Of a stretch of DNA of 64,000 bases, positions 17,997 to 27,604 are shown piece after piece; the stretch's first letter is position 1, and each line of letters starts with the position of its first letter. The stretch comes from JBEEJL01 sp043744215 (GTDB lineage: Bacteria > Pseudomonadota > Gammaproteobacteria > Burkholderiales > JBEEJL01). Below the pieces are notes generated by a model. That model was given only the letters and a program-made list of their open reading frames with translations. It searched no databases and was not told the origin of the DNA. The DNA lies in contig JAYTVC010000014.1 in assembly GCA_043744215.1 (NCBI GenBank), positions 32,149 through 96,148 on the forward strand, given 5' to 3'. A program made the position numbers and the translations under genes.

Positions 17997-20900
17997 ATGT
18001 GGATCACCCAAGTCAGCATCAAGCATCCCGTATTCGCCACGATGGTGATGGTGGCCCTGCTGGTGCTCGGTTTGTTTTCGTATCAGCGCCTGCGCGTAGA
18101 AAACATGCCCGACGTAAGCTTTCCCGGCATTTACGTCGGCGTGCAATATCCCGGCGCTTCGCCCGATGCAGTGGAAAACGATCTGACCAAGCCGATTGAA
18201 AATGCGCTCAACACCATCAACGGTGTCAAGACCATTTTCTCCAGCTCCTTCGAGGGCCGCACGGAAGTGAACGCGATTTTCCGGCTTGAAGCGAACATGG
18301 ATCGCAGCGTGCAGGAAGTGCGCGACAAAATAGCCGGCATCCGCGCGGGGTTTCCCAAAGAGACGCGTGACCCGACCATTGTCCGCTGGGGCGGCGATAA
18401 CCAGCAGCCGATATTGCAACTTGCAGCCACTTCCGACAGCCGCAGCTTGCGCGACCTCTCGACGTTGGTAGAACAAGTCATCGTGAAGCGGTTTCAGACC
18501 GTGGTCGGTGTCGGGCAAGTGCAAACCAGCGGCGGCATCGCCCGTGAAATCAGCATCCACCTCAAGCCGGCGCAAATGCTGGCGCAAAACATCGGTGTCG
18601 ATCAGGTCATCACCGCCATTCAAAACGCAAACCAGGATTTGCCCGCTGGCAATATCAGCACGACTGCATCGGAACAGTTGGTGCGGGTCGAAGGGAAAAT
18701 AAAAGAACCGAAAGGCTTCAACCGCATCATCGTCGCGCGACGCGCCAACGGCCCGGTGTATCTGGAACAAGTGGCGGAAGTAATCGACGGCCAGAAGGAA
18801 GCAAGCTCTTATTCCCGCGTGAACGGCAAACCGTCGATCAATATTGGCGTGTTAAAAGTGCAAGACGCCAATATCGTCGAGACAGGCGATGGCGCGAAAC
18901 AAGTCATTGCCGACTTGAAAAAAGAATTGCCGCCGGATGTGGAACTCAAACTCATCCGCGCCAATGTCGATTCCATCAAAGGCTCGGTCGACCAAGTCAA
19001 AGAAACCATTCTGGAAGGCGGCTTGCTCACCATCTTCATCGTGTTCCTGTTTTTGCATTCATGGCGCAGCACGGTGATCACCGGGCTCACGTTGCCCATC
19101 GCGGTGATTGCCACATTTATCGTGCTCTACATGTTCGGCTTTACGTTGAATTTCCTCACGCTGATGGCGCTGTCGCTGTGTATCGGCTTGTTGATTGACG
19201 ACGCCATTGTGGTGCGCGAAAACATTGTGCGCCATTTGGCGATGGGCAAAGACCACCTCACCGCCGCGCGGGAAGGCACCGAAGAAATCGGCCTCGCCGT
19301 GATGGCCACCACGTTTGCGATTGTCGCGGTGTTCGTTCCCGTGGCGTTTATGAGCGGTATTATCGGCCGCTTTTTTTACCAGTTCGGTATCACCGTGACG
19401 ACGGCTGTGCTGGTGTCGTTGTTTGTCAGCTTCACGCTTGACCCGATGCTGTCAGCGCGCTGGCACGATCCGGTGGAAAACCGTTTCGGCCGCATAAAGT
19501 GGCTGGCGGCGATGATGGAACACATCGAACATCTGGTTGAATGGGTGCATCGCGTCTATGGCCGCCTGCTGGCGCGGGCACTGGCGTGGCGCAAAACCAC
19601 GCTGCTTCTCGCGCTGGTTATTTTTCTCGGCAGTTTTGCCCTCGTTCCGCATATCGGCGGCGAAATGATGCCTCAGGTGGATAACGGCGAGACCACGCTG
19701 AAAATCAACACGCCCGTCGGCTCCAGCCTCGAATACACCAATGCGAAAACACGGCAAGTGGAAAATATTTTGCGCGAGTTTCCTGAAGTGGATACGTTGA
19801 GTTCAGACGTGGGTACGGGTGATGGACGCAACTATGCCAACATCGACATCAAACTGGTCGATCGCAAAAAATCACCGCGCCGCGCCGCAAAAGAATTTGA
19901 AACTGCGATGCGCGAACGCTTGAAATCGGTGGCGGGCATCGAGACATCCGTCGGCTGGAACAGCCCAATCAATATTAATATTCTCGGGCCATCGCCCGAG
20001 CAATTAACCGGCATCACCGACGACATTATGAAAAAAATCGGTGCCGTCAAAGGCGTTACCGATCTTACCAATAGCCTGAAAGGGCAAAACCCCGCCATCA
20101 ATGTCAAAGTGAATAACGAAGTCGCCAGCGATATGGGCATCTCGCTCACGCAAATCGGCGCGGCGTTGCGGCCATTTGTGGCAGGCGATGTGATCAGCCA
20201 TTGGCTGGCAGCGGATGGACAGAATTACGATGTGAACGTGCAACTGCCCAAATCGGAGAGGCAAAAAACTTCCGACCTAGGCGACTTGTATGTCACCAGC
20301 AGCAAACCCCAGGCTGACGGCACGCCACGCATGGTGCCGTTGCGGCAAGTGGTTGAATTCGTGCAGACCACCAACCCGCAAGTGATCAAACGCCAGGATT
20401 TGCAACGCCGTGTGCGCATTTACGCCGGCATTGAAGGTCGCCCTAACGGAGACGTAGGCGCAGAAGTAGATGAGATCGTAAAAAACATCACGCTGCCGCC
20501 AGGTTATAAGTTTGACAACAGCGGCGAATCAAAAGAAATGAAAGAAATGCTCGGATCGGCTGTCGCAGCAATGGGCATTGCCGTGATTTTCATTTATCTG
20601 ATTCTCGCGTCGCAATTCGGCAGCTTTTTACAACCGCTTGCCATCATGATGTCTTTGCCGCTATCGCTGATCGGCGTGTTTCTCGCTTTGCTCATTAGCG
20701 GCAGCACGCTGAATATTTTTTCCGTTATCGGGTTCATTATGTTGATGGGGCTGGTGACCAAGAATGCCATTTTGCTCGTCGATTTCACCAACCAGGGGCA
20801 GCGCGAAGGCAAAACGCAATATGATGCGATTCTTGCCGCAGGCCAGGTGCGGCTGCGACCCATTCTTATGACCACGCTCGCTATGGTGTTCGGCATGTTG

Positions 20901-21101
20901 CCCATGGCCATCGGCTTTGGCGACGGTGGCGAAATCCAGGCACCCATGGGGCGTGCCGTCATCGGCGGCGTCATTACTTCCACCCTGCTCACCTTGGTTG
21001 TCGTGCCCGTCACTTATTCTTACCTCGATAGTTTGGGCAAATGGTTTCTCTCCCGCATGGGCCGCAAGCGCCCCTCACCCGCTGGCCGCACTCCCGGCTA
21101 A
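17997..21101 (+). CDS. RND efflux pump inner-membrane permease (second system)
   Basis: A 1034-residue HAE1-type permease. Visible are WITQVSIKHPVFATMVMVAL (TM1), FRLEANMDRSVQEVRDKIAG, the TM4 acidic pair in GLLIDDAIVVRENIVRHLAMG, MPQVDNGETTLKINTPVGSS and LMGLVTKNAILLVDFTNQ (TM11). It differs in sequence from the permease at 11.3-14.4 kb, so the two are not recent duplicates. As there, no outer-membrane channel gene is nearby. Confidence 0.95.
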   Translation: MWITQVSIKHPVFATMVMVALLVLGLFSYQRLRVENMPDVSFPGIYVGVQYPGASPDAVENDLTKPIENALNTINGVKTIFSSSFEGRTEVNAIFRLEANMDRSVQEVRDKIAGIRAGFPKETRDPTIVRWGGDNQQPILQLAATSDSRSLRDLSTLVEQVIVKRFQTVVGVGQVQTSGGIAREISIHLKPAQMLAQNIGVDQVITAIQNANQDLPAGNISTTASEQLVRVEGKIKEPKGFNRIIVARRANGPVYLEQVAEVIDGQKEASSYSRVNGKPSINIGVLKVQDANIVETGDGAKQVIADLKKELPPDVELKLIRANVDSIKGSVDQVKETILEGGLLTIFIVFLFLHSWRSTVITGLTLPIAVIATFIVLYMFGFTLNFLTLMALSLCIGLLIDDAIVVRENIVRHLAMGKDHLTAAREGTEEIGLAVMATTFAIVAVFVPVAFMSGIIGRFFYQFGITVTTAVLVSLFVSFTLDPMLSARWHDPVENRFGRIKWLAAMMEHIEHLVEWVHRVYGRLLARALAWRKTTLLLALVIFLGSFALVPHIGGEMMPQVDNGETTLKINTPVGSSLEYTNAKTRQVENILREFPEVDTLSSDVGTGDGRNYANIDIKLVDRKKSPRRAAKEFETAMRERLKSVAGIETSVGWNSPININILGPSPEQLTGITDDIMKKIGAVKGVTDLTNSLKGQNPAINVKVNNEVASDMGISLTQIGAALRPFVAGDVISHWLAADGQNYDVNVQLPKSERQKTSDLGDLYVTSSKPQADGTPRMVPLRQVVEFVQTTNPQVIKRQDLQRRVRIYAGIEGRPNGDVGAEVDEIVKNITLPPGYKFDNSGESKEMKEMLGSAVAAMGIAVIFIYLILASQFGSFLQPLAIMMSLPLSLIGVFLALLISGSTLNIFSVIGFIMLMGLVTKNAILLVDFTNQGQREGKTQYDAILAAGQVRLRPILMTTLAMVFGMLPMAIGFGDGGEIQAPMGRAVIGGVITSTLLTLVVVPVTYSYLDSLGKWFLSRMGRKRPSPAGRTPG

Positions 21102-21246
21102 ATCTCAAATACGCCTGCCGACGCCGACTGAAGTTCTGCTTGGCGTATCCGCCTGATGCTGGAATAATGGTTCATTATCATCGGCTTCAGCCCGTTGAAC
21201 CGGTGATTAACCAAACAAGTATAAGCAGCGACCACCACCCGCATCC

Positions 21247-24200
21247 ATGGCATTTGAAAAACCTACCGTGCCTTCTTTGTCACCGCGCTTATCGGGTGTG
21301 ATGCCCTATTTGCCGCTGGCACTGGCGGCGCTGGCAGGTCTGATGATGACGATGCTGGCTTTTTTTATGGTGCGCGATTGGGAAAGCGAGCGGGCCCGTC
21401 ACAGCTTTCAAGAGGCGGCATCGCAGCGCATCCGCGCAGCGCAGGATAATCTCAAAGGCGCGATTGAAGACGTAGAAAGCCTGCGGGATTTTTTGACGGC
21501 GACGCGATTCGAGGCCGGTCACGACGAGTTGCGCGCCTACGTCACGCCGGCCCTTGAGCGCCACCAATGGGTACGCGCGATGAGCTGGAACAAATGGGTA
21601 ACCGATGCTGAGCGCCCGCGCTTTGAACTGGCAATGCAAACTTACGCGCCGGGGTTTCGCATTACCGAGCGCAATACCGAAGGAAAATTGATCGACGCTG
21701 GGCAACGCGCCGAATATGTAGCAGTCGCGCAAATCGAGCCGCGCGACGGCAATGAGACAGCTTTGGGCTACGATATTTTTTCTGACCCTGCACGGCGCGA
21801 AGCCATCATGCAAGCGCGCGACAGCGGGCGCACCCTCGCCACTGGCCGCATCAAACTCTTGCAAGAAACAAATCCAGACCAATACGGCTTTCTGATTTTC
21901 AGCCCCTTATATAAACAGGGCGCTGCTGAAGATTCACTGGCAAAAAAATATGTCGGCCTTGCCGTCGGCGTGATTCGCGCGGCTGATATTGTGGCAAGCG
22001 CTGGCAACGGCCCGGCGCAAAATATTGAATTGCAGTTTCTCGACCGCTCGGAGCCCGCTGGCCAACAATCTTTGGTGGCGACCCAGTCCGGCATCCAGCT
22101 CAACACGGATAATACATTGCGCGTCGAACAACCGCTGAATATCGCCGGGCGCGATTGGCGTATCGTGGCACAGCCCACCGACGACCACTACACCACTAAC
22201 GCGGGTTGGCTGGCCTACTCGAGCCTGCTGCTCGGCATGCTGTTTACTGTCCTCTTCAGTATGGTGACCCAACGTTCATTCGCGTTGCTACGGGCCAACG
22301 ATAAACTCTCGAACGAAATTACCGAACGCAAATCGGCAGAACAAGCCCTGCGCGACAGCGAAAACCAGATGCGCCTGGTCACCAATGCCGTGCCAGCCAT
22401 GATCGCCTATGTCGATACGCAACTGGTTGTGCGCTTTCATAACCGGGCATTTAACGAATGGGTGGACAAGCCCGGACAAAACCTTGTGGGCCAGCCCTTG
22501 AGCGAAGTGTTAAAACAGGAAATGCGTGGCTCGGGCAAAATCCGTGTTGATGCGGCATTACGCGGTGAGCGACAGGATTATGAGCGCACCTATTTATTTG
22601 AAGACCGCGAGCCCATACACACCCTGATCAACCTGATACCCCATCTGGATGAAAATAAAAAAGTGATTGGCGTTTTTTCGTTGGCGACCGACATCACCGC
22701 GCGCAAAAAAATGGAAGATGATCTCGCGGCTGAAAAAGAACGCGCGCAGGTAACACTGGCATCCATCGGCGAAGGCGTAGTGACGGCAGATGCGAACGGC
22801 AAATTGCTCTACATCAACCCGGTCGCGGAAGAATTGATCGGTTTAACACTGGCCGAAGTCCAAAACAAACCGGTCAACGAAGTTTTCAGTTTTGTCAGTG
22901 AAGCGGAACGCGAGCCGATTGAAAACCCGCTGCTGCGTTGCATCCGCGAACGGCAAGTGGTCGGCCTCGATAACCAATCGGTGCTGGTGCGCCGCGACGG
23001 CACGGAGTATCCAATTGACGATTCTGCAGCACCCATTTTGGACCGCAACGGCAACACGCTGGGCGCAGTACTGGTGTTCAGCGACGTTTCGCAACAGCGT
23101 TTCCTGTCGCGCCAATTGACCCATCAGGCGTCGCACGATCCGCTTACCGGCCTCATCAACCGGCGTGAATTTGAAGAGCGCTTGCAGCGCATGATTGCCG
23201 ACGCGCGCAAAAACAACACGCATCATGTGTTGTGCTTCATGGACCTCGACCAATTCAAGGTCGTTAACGACACCTGCGGCCACGTTGCCGGCGACGCGCT
23301 GCTGCGTCAAATCAGCGCCGCGTTCGAACGCGAATTACGTCAGAGCGACACCTTGGCTCGCTTGGGCGGCGACGAATTCGGTGTGTTGCTGGAACATTGT
23401 CCGCTCGAGCAGGCGATGCCCATCGCCAACCAGTTACTGATGGCCGCGCGTGATTTGCGCTTCTCATGGGATGGCCGTGTATTCCCCATCGGCGTCAGCA
23501 TCGGCTTGCTCGCCATCAGCACAGAAACCGATTCGCACAGCGAAGCAATGCGCGCCGCCGACGCGGCCTGTTATGTAGCAAAAGACCGCGGCCGTAATCG
23601 TGTGCAAGTGTTCCAGCCTGACGACTCGCTGCTGGCACGCCGCAGCGGAGATATGCAGTGGTTTTCGCGCATAGGCCAGGCACTGGAAGAAAATCTTTTT
23701 GTCTTGTACGGGCAACCCATCCGGGCATTGTCCGGCGACGCGACCGACGATGCATACGCCGAAGTGCTGGTGCGCATGCAAGGCCAGGATGGTCAACTCA
23801 TTGCGCCGGGCGCGTTCATTCCCGCGGCCGAACGTTATAACCTGATGCCGCAACTGGACCGCTGGGTAGTGAGCAACGCGGTGGCGTGGTATGCGCAGCA
23901 ACTGCACAGCAAGCATGGCGCAAAAAATTTGCCGACGCTGGGCATCAATCTTTCCGGTGCCAGCGTGAGCGACCTGGGTTTTCTTGATTTTGTGCGCACC
24001 ACACTCAAGGCGCGTGATGTGCCCGCGCGAGCGCTGTGTTTTGAGATTACCGAAACCGCCGCCATCACCCATCTCAAACGCGCCGTGCGCTTTATGAGCG
24101 AACTGCGCGAAACCGGCTGCCGCTTTGCGCTGGACGATTTCGGCAGCGGCATGTCATCCTTCGCCTATCTCAAAAACCTGCCGGTGGATTTCATCAAAAT

Positions 24201-24435
24201 CGACGGTAACTTCGTGCGTGACATGCACGAAGATGTCGTCGATCTGGCGATGACCGAAGCCATCAACCGCATCGGCCATGTGATGAATATTCCTACCATC
24301 GCCGAATCGGTTGAGAACCAGGTCACGCTGGAAATTCTGCAAGAACTCGGCGTTAATTACGCGCAGGGCTTCCACATCGCGCGACCGATGTTGCTGGATG
24401 AATTGCTGATCGTACCCGCCTCTGCTGTGGCCTAG
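21247..24435 (+). CDS. CHASE-PAS-PAS-GGDEF-EAL cyclic-di-GMP enzyme
   Basis: A 1062-residue membrane sensor with two membrane helices (about 19-40 and 320-343) bracketing a periplasmic CHASE domain, then two PAS domains, then GGDEF and EAL domains. The GGDEF site is intact (LARLGGDEFG) with an RXXD inhibitory site five residues before it (RQSD). The EAL signature is EVL (YAEVLVRM), but the other phosphodiesterase residues are kept: FEITET, DDFGSG, KIDG and AESVE. Both synthesis and breakdown of c-di-GMP are possible. The ligand of CHASE is unknown. It is transcribed alone, 146 bases after the RND permease. Confidence 0.95.
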   Translation: MAFEKPTVPSLSPRLSGVMPYLPLALAALAGLMMTMLAFFMVRDWESERARHSFQEAASQRIRAAQDNLKGAIEDVESLRDFLTATRFEAGHDELRAYVTPALERHQWVRAMSWNKWVTDAERPRFELAMQTYAPGFRITERNTEGKLIDAGQRAEYVAVAQIEPRDGNETALGYDIFSDPARREAIMQARDSGRTLATGRIKLLQETNPDQYGFLIFSPLYKQGAAEDSLAKKYVGLAVGVIRAADIVASAGNGPAQNIELQFLDRSEPAGQQSLVATQSGIQLNTDNTLRVEQPLNIAGRDWRIVAQPTDDHYTTNAGWLAYSSLLLGMLFTVLFSMVTQRSFALLRANDKLSNEITERKSAEQALRDSENQMRLVTNAVPAMIAYVDTQLVVRFHNRAFNEWVDKPGQNLVGQPLSEVLKQEMRGSGKIRVDAALRGERQDYERTYLFEDREPIHTLINLIPHLDENKKVIGVFSLATDITARKKMEDDLAAEKERAQVTLASIGEGVVTADANGKLLYINPVAEELIGLTLAEVQNKPVNEVFSFVSEAEREPIENPLLRCIRERQVVGLDNQSVLVRRDGTEYPIDDSAAPILDRNGNTLGAVLVFSDVSQQRFLSRQLTHQASHDPLTGLINRREFEERLQRMIADARKNNTHHVLCFMDLDQFKVVNDTCGHVAGDALLRQISAAFERELRQSDTLARLGGDEFGVLLEHCPLEQAMPIANQLLMAARDLRFSWDGRVFPIGVSIGLLAISTETDSHSEAMRAADAACYVAKDRGRNRVQVFQPDDSLLARRSGDMQWFSRIGQALEENLFVLYGQPIRALSGDATDDAYAEVLVRMQGQDGQLIAPGAFIPAAERYNLMPQLDRWVVSNAVAWYAQQLHSKHGAKNLPTLGINLSGASVSDLGFLDFVRTTLKARDVPARALCFEITETAAITHLKRAVRFMSELRETGCRFALDDFGSGMSSFAYLKNLPVDFIKIDGNFVRDMHEDVVDLAMTEAINRIGHVMNIPTIAESVENQVTLEILQELGVNYAQGFHIARPMLLDELLIVPASAVA

Positions 24436-24478
24436 CCTGCAACCCCGCGCCCATTTCGTATCCAGCGCATCGTGTTAT

Positions 24479-24506
24479 AGTCTTCGTTGATTATTATCAG
24501 TTTTAT
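24479..24506 (+). repeat. AT28 repeat copy directly before the EamA gene
   Basis: Carries TTGATTATTATCAGTTTTAT; the left six bases diverge. It ends two bases before the ATG of the exporter gene, so it covers the place where a ribosome-binding site should be. Confidence 0.75.
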
Positions 24507-24508
24507 TC

Positions 24509-25405
24509 ATGCCATCCAAACCCGTTTCCGCTCCCGTTTCCCTCTGGCTGCAAGCCATGCCGTTATTATTTGTGCTGCTGTGGAGCACCGGTTTTATCGG
24601 TGGCCGCTATGGTTTGCCTTATGCGGAACCACTGACATTTTTATTTGTGCGCATGGTGATCGTTACCGCTCTACTGCTCGTCGTTGCGCTGGCAACGGGC
24701 GCGCCGTGGCCGCGCAGTTCAACCGATGTCCGCCACATCGCCATTGCCGGACTGCTGATTCATGCAGGATATTTGGGCGGCGTATTCTGTGCGCTTAAAA
24801 ATGGCGTGCCTGTCGGTCTGGTCGCGCTCATCACCAGTCTGCAGCCGATACTCACTGCCCTTGCTGCCGGCCCGCTTTTAGGCGAAAAAATTTCTTCGCG
24901 TCAATGGCTGGGCTTGCTGTTGGGGTTAATCGGCGTCGGCTTGGTAGTCGTGAGCAAGTTGCAGGCACAGCAAGCGCCCCATGCGCTCGGCATGGCACAA
25001 GCGGTATTCGCCTTGCTATCCATCACGGTCGGCACGCTGTATCAAAAGCGCCATGGCGGCGCGATGGATTTGCGCAGCGGCGGCGTCATCCAGTACGCCG
25101 CGTCGGGCATCGTGATCGGCCTGCTCGCGTATACGCTGGAAACGATGCATATCGATTGGACGCCGCAATTTGTTTTCGGCCTGTCATGGTTATGCATTGT
25201 GCTGTCGTTCGGCGCAATCAGTTTGTTACATCTGCTGATTCGTCGTGGCGAAGCGGCAAAAACGGCGAGCCTGTTTTATCTGGTGCCGCCCGTCACAGCT
25301 TTAATGGCGTTTGCGATGTTCGGCGAGACACTGGCAGCTTCGGCTATGATAGGTGTTTTGATTGCAGCGGCAGGCGTGTGGCTGGTGATGCGCAAGGCGA
25401 CTTAG
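24509..25405 (+). CDS. EamA-family DMT exporter
   Basis: A 298-residue integral membrane protein with ten predicted helices in two EamA repeats. Recognisable are LLWSTGFIGGRYGLPYAEPLTFLFVRM (first repeat), ALITSLQPILTALAAGPLLGE and LFYLVPPVTALMAFAMFGE (end of second repeat). This family exports amino acids or other metabolites; the substrate is not predictable. No clear SD precedes the ATG, where an AT28 copy sits. Confidence 0.93.
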   Translation: MPSKPVSAPVSLWLQAMPLLFVLLWSTGFIGGRYGLPYAEPLTFLFVRMVIVTALLLVVALATGAPWPRSSTDVRHIAIAGLLIHAGYLGGVFCALKNGVPVGLVALITSLQPILTALAAGPLLGEKISSRQWLGLLLGLIGVGLVVVSKLQAQQAPHALGMAQAVFALLSITVGTLYQKRHGGAMDLRSGGVIQYAASGIVIGLLAYTLETMHIDWTPQFVFGLSWLCIVLSFGAISLLHLLIRRGEAAKTASLFYLVPPVTALMAFAMFGETLAASAMIGVLIAAAGVWLVMRKAT

Positions 25406-25421
25406 TGCTTTTTATAATGCA

Positions 25422-25449
25422 AAAATATTCAATATAATCAAATACTTAC
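25422..25449 (-). repeat. AT28 repeat copy between EamA and BPH-like genes
   Basis: Close to consensus (complement GTAAGTATTTGATTATATTG then AATATTTT). It lies between a stop codon and the following start. Confidence 0.85.
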
Positions 25450-25478
25450 ATAACTTCTCATTTTAGCGGAATACATTC

Positions 25479-26048
25479 ATGACTACTCTCGTTGTGGTAA
25501 AAAAAGCCGGCTATGCAGTCATCGCGGGCGATTCGCTCACCACATTCGGCAGCCTTGAGCTATCGCCGAAATACGATCGTGCTTACGACAAAGTGTTGCA
25601 CGCGCACGGCACTTATTTTGGCATCGCCGGCAGCGCCGCGCATCATCTGGTGATGGACAGCATTTTACAAAAAGGCGCGGACATGAAATTCGGCAGCCGC
25701 GAACAGATTTTTGAAACCTTCCGCAAAATCCACCCGGTGCTGAAAGAAGAACATTTTCTCAACCCGAAAGAGGAAGAGGACGACCCCTACGAATCGAGCC
25801 AACTCACATCGCTGATCGCGAACAAGGCCGGCATTTTCGCCGTCTATTCCATGCGCGAAGTGTTTGAGTTCGATAAATTCTGGTCCATCGGCTCGGGCCG
25901 CGAATTCGCCTTGGGTGCCATGTTCTCGCAATGGGATAAACTCAAAACTGCCGAAGAAATTGCCATTGCCGGCATAGAAGCCGGCTGCGAATTCGACAGC
26001 GGATCATGCCTGCCGATGACTTTATATAAAGTGAAGTTAAGCAAATAG
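25479..26048 (+). CDS. Proteasome-like Ntn hydrolase (BPH/HslV-like)
   Basis: A 189-residue protein starting MTTLVVVKKAGYAVIAGDS. After Met removal this exposes Thr1, with Asp at position 17 as in proteasome beta subunits and HslV, and a Lys near 37 (YDKVL) that could be the general base. GIAGSAAHHLVMDSIL matches the G-AG region of HslV. It is not HslV proper: the sequence is diverged and no hslU lies nearby. It best fits the betaproteobacterial proteasome homologue (BPH), a self-compartmentalised protein with no known partner ATPase. Hsp15 follows 13 bases later, suggesting a proteostasis operon. Confidence 0.75.
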   Translation: MTTLVVVKKAGYAVIAGDSLTTFGSLELSPKYDRAYDKVLHAHGTYFGIAGSAAHHLVMDSILQKGADMKFGSREQIFETFRKIHPVLKEEHFLNPKEEEDDPYESSQLTSLIANKAGIFAVYSMREVFEFDKFWSIGSGREFALGAMFSQWDKLKTAEEIAIAGIEAGCEFDSGSCLPMTLYKVKLSK

Positions 26049-26061
26049 CCGAGCCTGCGCT

Positions 26062-26451
26062 ATGGCGATGGATGAAACAAGCGAAGCCGTCCGCCTCGAC
26101 AAATGGCTATGGGCTGCGCGCTTTTACAAAACCCGCGCCCTCGCGCTTGAAGCCGTCAACGGCGGCAAAGTCACGCTCAATGGCGAACGCGCCAAGCCGG
26201 CAAAGATGGTAAAGCACGGCGATCAACTCTCCATTCGGCAATCACCTTACGAACGCCATGTCGACGTGCGCGGCGTATCGCCGCAGCGTGGGCCCGCAAG
26301 CGTAGCGCAAATGCTTTATGCAGAATCAGCGGAAAGCATCGCCGCGCGTCTGGCACTCAGTGAACAAATCCGCGCCCAGCCCGAACCGATATTCAAAGGC
26401 CGCCCTACCAAAAAAGCGCGGCGACAGATTCATCGGTTTACGCAGGAGTAA
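26062..26451 (+). CDS. hslR: Heat-shock ribosome-associated protein Hsp15
   Basis: A 129-residue S4-domain RNA-binding protein. VRLDKWLWAARFYKTRALALEAVNGGKVTLNGERAKPAKMV covers the S4 fold; the tail GRPTKKARRQIHRF is basic. Hsp15 binds stalled 50S subunits that carry nascent chain and tRNA, helping recycle them. The pairing with the BPH-like protease upstream suggests co-regulation. Confidence 0.93.
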   Translation: MAMDETSEAVRLDKWLWAARFYKTRALALEAVNGGKVTLNGERAKPAKMVKHGDQLSIRQSPYERHVDVRGVSPQRGPASVAQMLYAESAESIAARLALSEQIRAQPEPIFKGRPTKKARRQIHRFTQE

Positions 26452-26530
26452 TGGCAATCCGATCCGGTTTTGCTGATCGGTTTTGCTGAGCGGGCGCAAG
26501 TATTTTTTTGTTTTGGATGATTAAAAAAAA

Positions 26531-26550
26531 CCGGAAGCTTTCGCTTCCGG
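26531..26550 (-). terminator. Rho-independent terminator
   Basis: An 8-bp stem CCGGAAGC / GCTTCCGG with a TTTC loop. On the minus strand it is followed by eight Ts, fitting the end of the YidB-like gene; on the plus strand a weaker T-rich tail could serve hslR. Confidence 0.85.
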
Positions 26551-26587
26551 CTTATTTATTTCGCGGTATAAAACCCTGAGCTAATGA

Positions 26588-27025
26588 TCACTTGCCACCA
26601 AATAACTGCCCCAGCATACCGAGTCCTTGCTGCAAACCTGCCGCATCGGGAACTTGTCCATTAGGTGTTACATGGTTCACCGCTTGCGGAAGAATCTGCG
26701 CGAGTTGCGCGGTGACAGCTTCCGTGCTCAAACCGAATTTTTGCGCGATGGCGGCGATCTGGTCGCTGCCAATAGCTGCGTGTATCTGATCGCCGCTCAC
26801 TTCCTGGTTCGGCCCCGTGCCCACCCACGATTGCACAGCGTCACCCAATCCGCCTTTGGTGAGTGTGCCGAGCAAACCTTGCAGGCCGCCCGATTGTGGG
26901 TTGGTCATCATGCCCATCACCAGATCGAGCATGGGGTTACCCGTGCCACCGGCAGCGCCTGTCTGGCCGCCACCGCCCATTGCTTTGCCAATTACCTGCC
27001 CTAACAAACCGTCGAGTAAACCCAT
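26588..27025 (-). CDS. YidB-like protein (DUF937)
   Basis: A 145-residue Gly/Gln/Leu-rich cytoplasmic protein. It starts MGLLDGLLGQVIGKAMGGG and has the repeat-like GLQGLLGTLTKGGLGDAVQSWVGTGPNQEVSGDQI core typical of YidB, then a helical end with a GQLFGGK terminus. Function of the family is unknown. It is followed by a terminator and preceded by the DUF4332 gene on the same strand. Confidence 0.88.
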   Translation of the reverse strand: MGLLDGLLGQVIGKAMGGGGQTGAAGGTGNPMLDLVMGMMTNPQSGGLQGLLGTLTKGGLGDAVQSWVGTGPNQEVSGDQIHAAIGSDQIAAIAQKFGLSTEAVTAQLAQILPQAVNHVTPNGQVPDAAGLQQGLGMLGQLFGGK

Positions 27026-27069
27026 GTCGTTCTCCTTTTGAAATGTGCAACAAAAAAACCGTGATGCAA

Positions 27070-27474
27070 TTAATACGAAACTTTGCGTGGCAGCGTTTTC
27101 GCTTCGCCAACCCAGGCGCTTACTTTAGCAAGCGTGGGCACGACACGTACCAATTTCTTTTCGTCGTTGGCTTTTTGCATGGCAGGCTGGAGGTTTTCGG
27201 GCTTGCGGCCAGAAAGTTCAACCACCGTATCAACCCCTGCTGCTTCCAATAATTCGGCATACTGCCCAGCCACACCGTTGATGCGGAACAAGTCCGCATG
27301 ATTGACCCATTTGAGTATGTGTTTGCCGCCGATGCCCGTTTTGCTTTCAAGCTCTTTGCGCCCTGCCGGAGTAGCGCCCATCAACAATAATTTTTCCACC
27401 GTCTTGGCACCGGCCGCTTTCAATTTTTCTGCGTATGCTTCGCCTACTCCTTCAATATCCGCAATACTGGTCAT
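27070..27474 (-). CDS. DUF4332 / helix-hairpin-helix protein
   Basis: A 134-residue protein with two helix-hairpin-helix-like units: SIADIEGVGEAYAEKLKAAGAKTVEKLL and RINGVAGQYAELLEAAGVDTVVEL. These resemble the DUF4332 family, related to the DNA-binding HhH folds of topoisomerases and polymerases. A GAGGAGG sequence 6 bases upstream of the ATG at 27474 decides the start over a longer frame. Function unknown. Confidence 0.85.
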   Translation of the reverse strand: MTSIADIEGVGEAYAEKLKAAGAKTVEKLLLMGATPAGRKELESKTGIGGKHILKWVNHADLFRINGVAGQYAELLEAAGVDTVVELSGRKPENLQPAMQKANDEKKLVRVVPTLAKVSAWVGEAKTLPRKVSY

Positions 27475-27604
27475 GGAGAACCTCCTCAATTTTTTTGGCT
27501 TCAGATAATTTTGCTTTGCCGCAGCTATCCGGGCAAATGCAGAGGCTATTATTCTCCCGCAACGCAGGGAATTCAAGACGCGAAAAGCCTTATACGACAA
27601 AGAT

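Noticed and set aside
25479..26048. Calling this gene hslV
   Set aside because: Sequence is too diverged and hslU is absent from the neighbourhood; BPH-like fits better.
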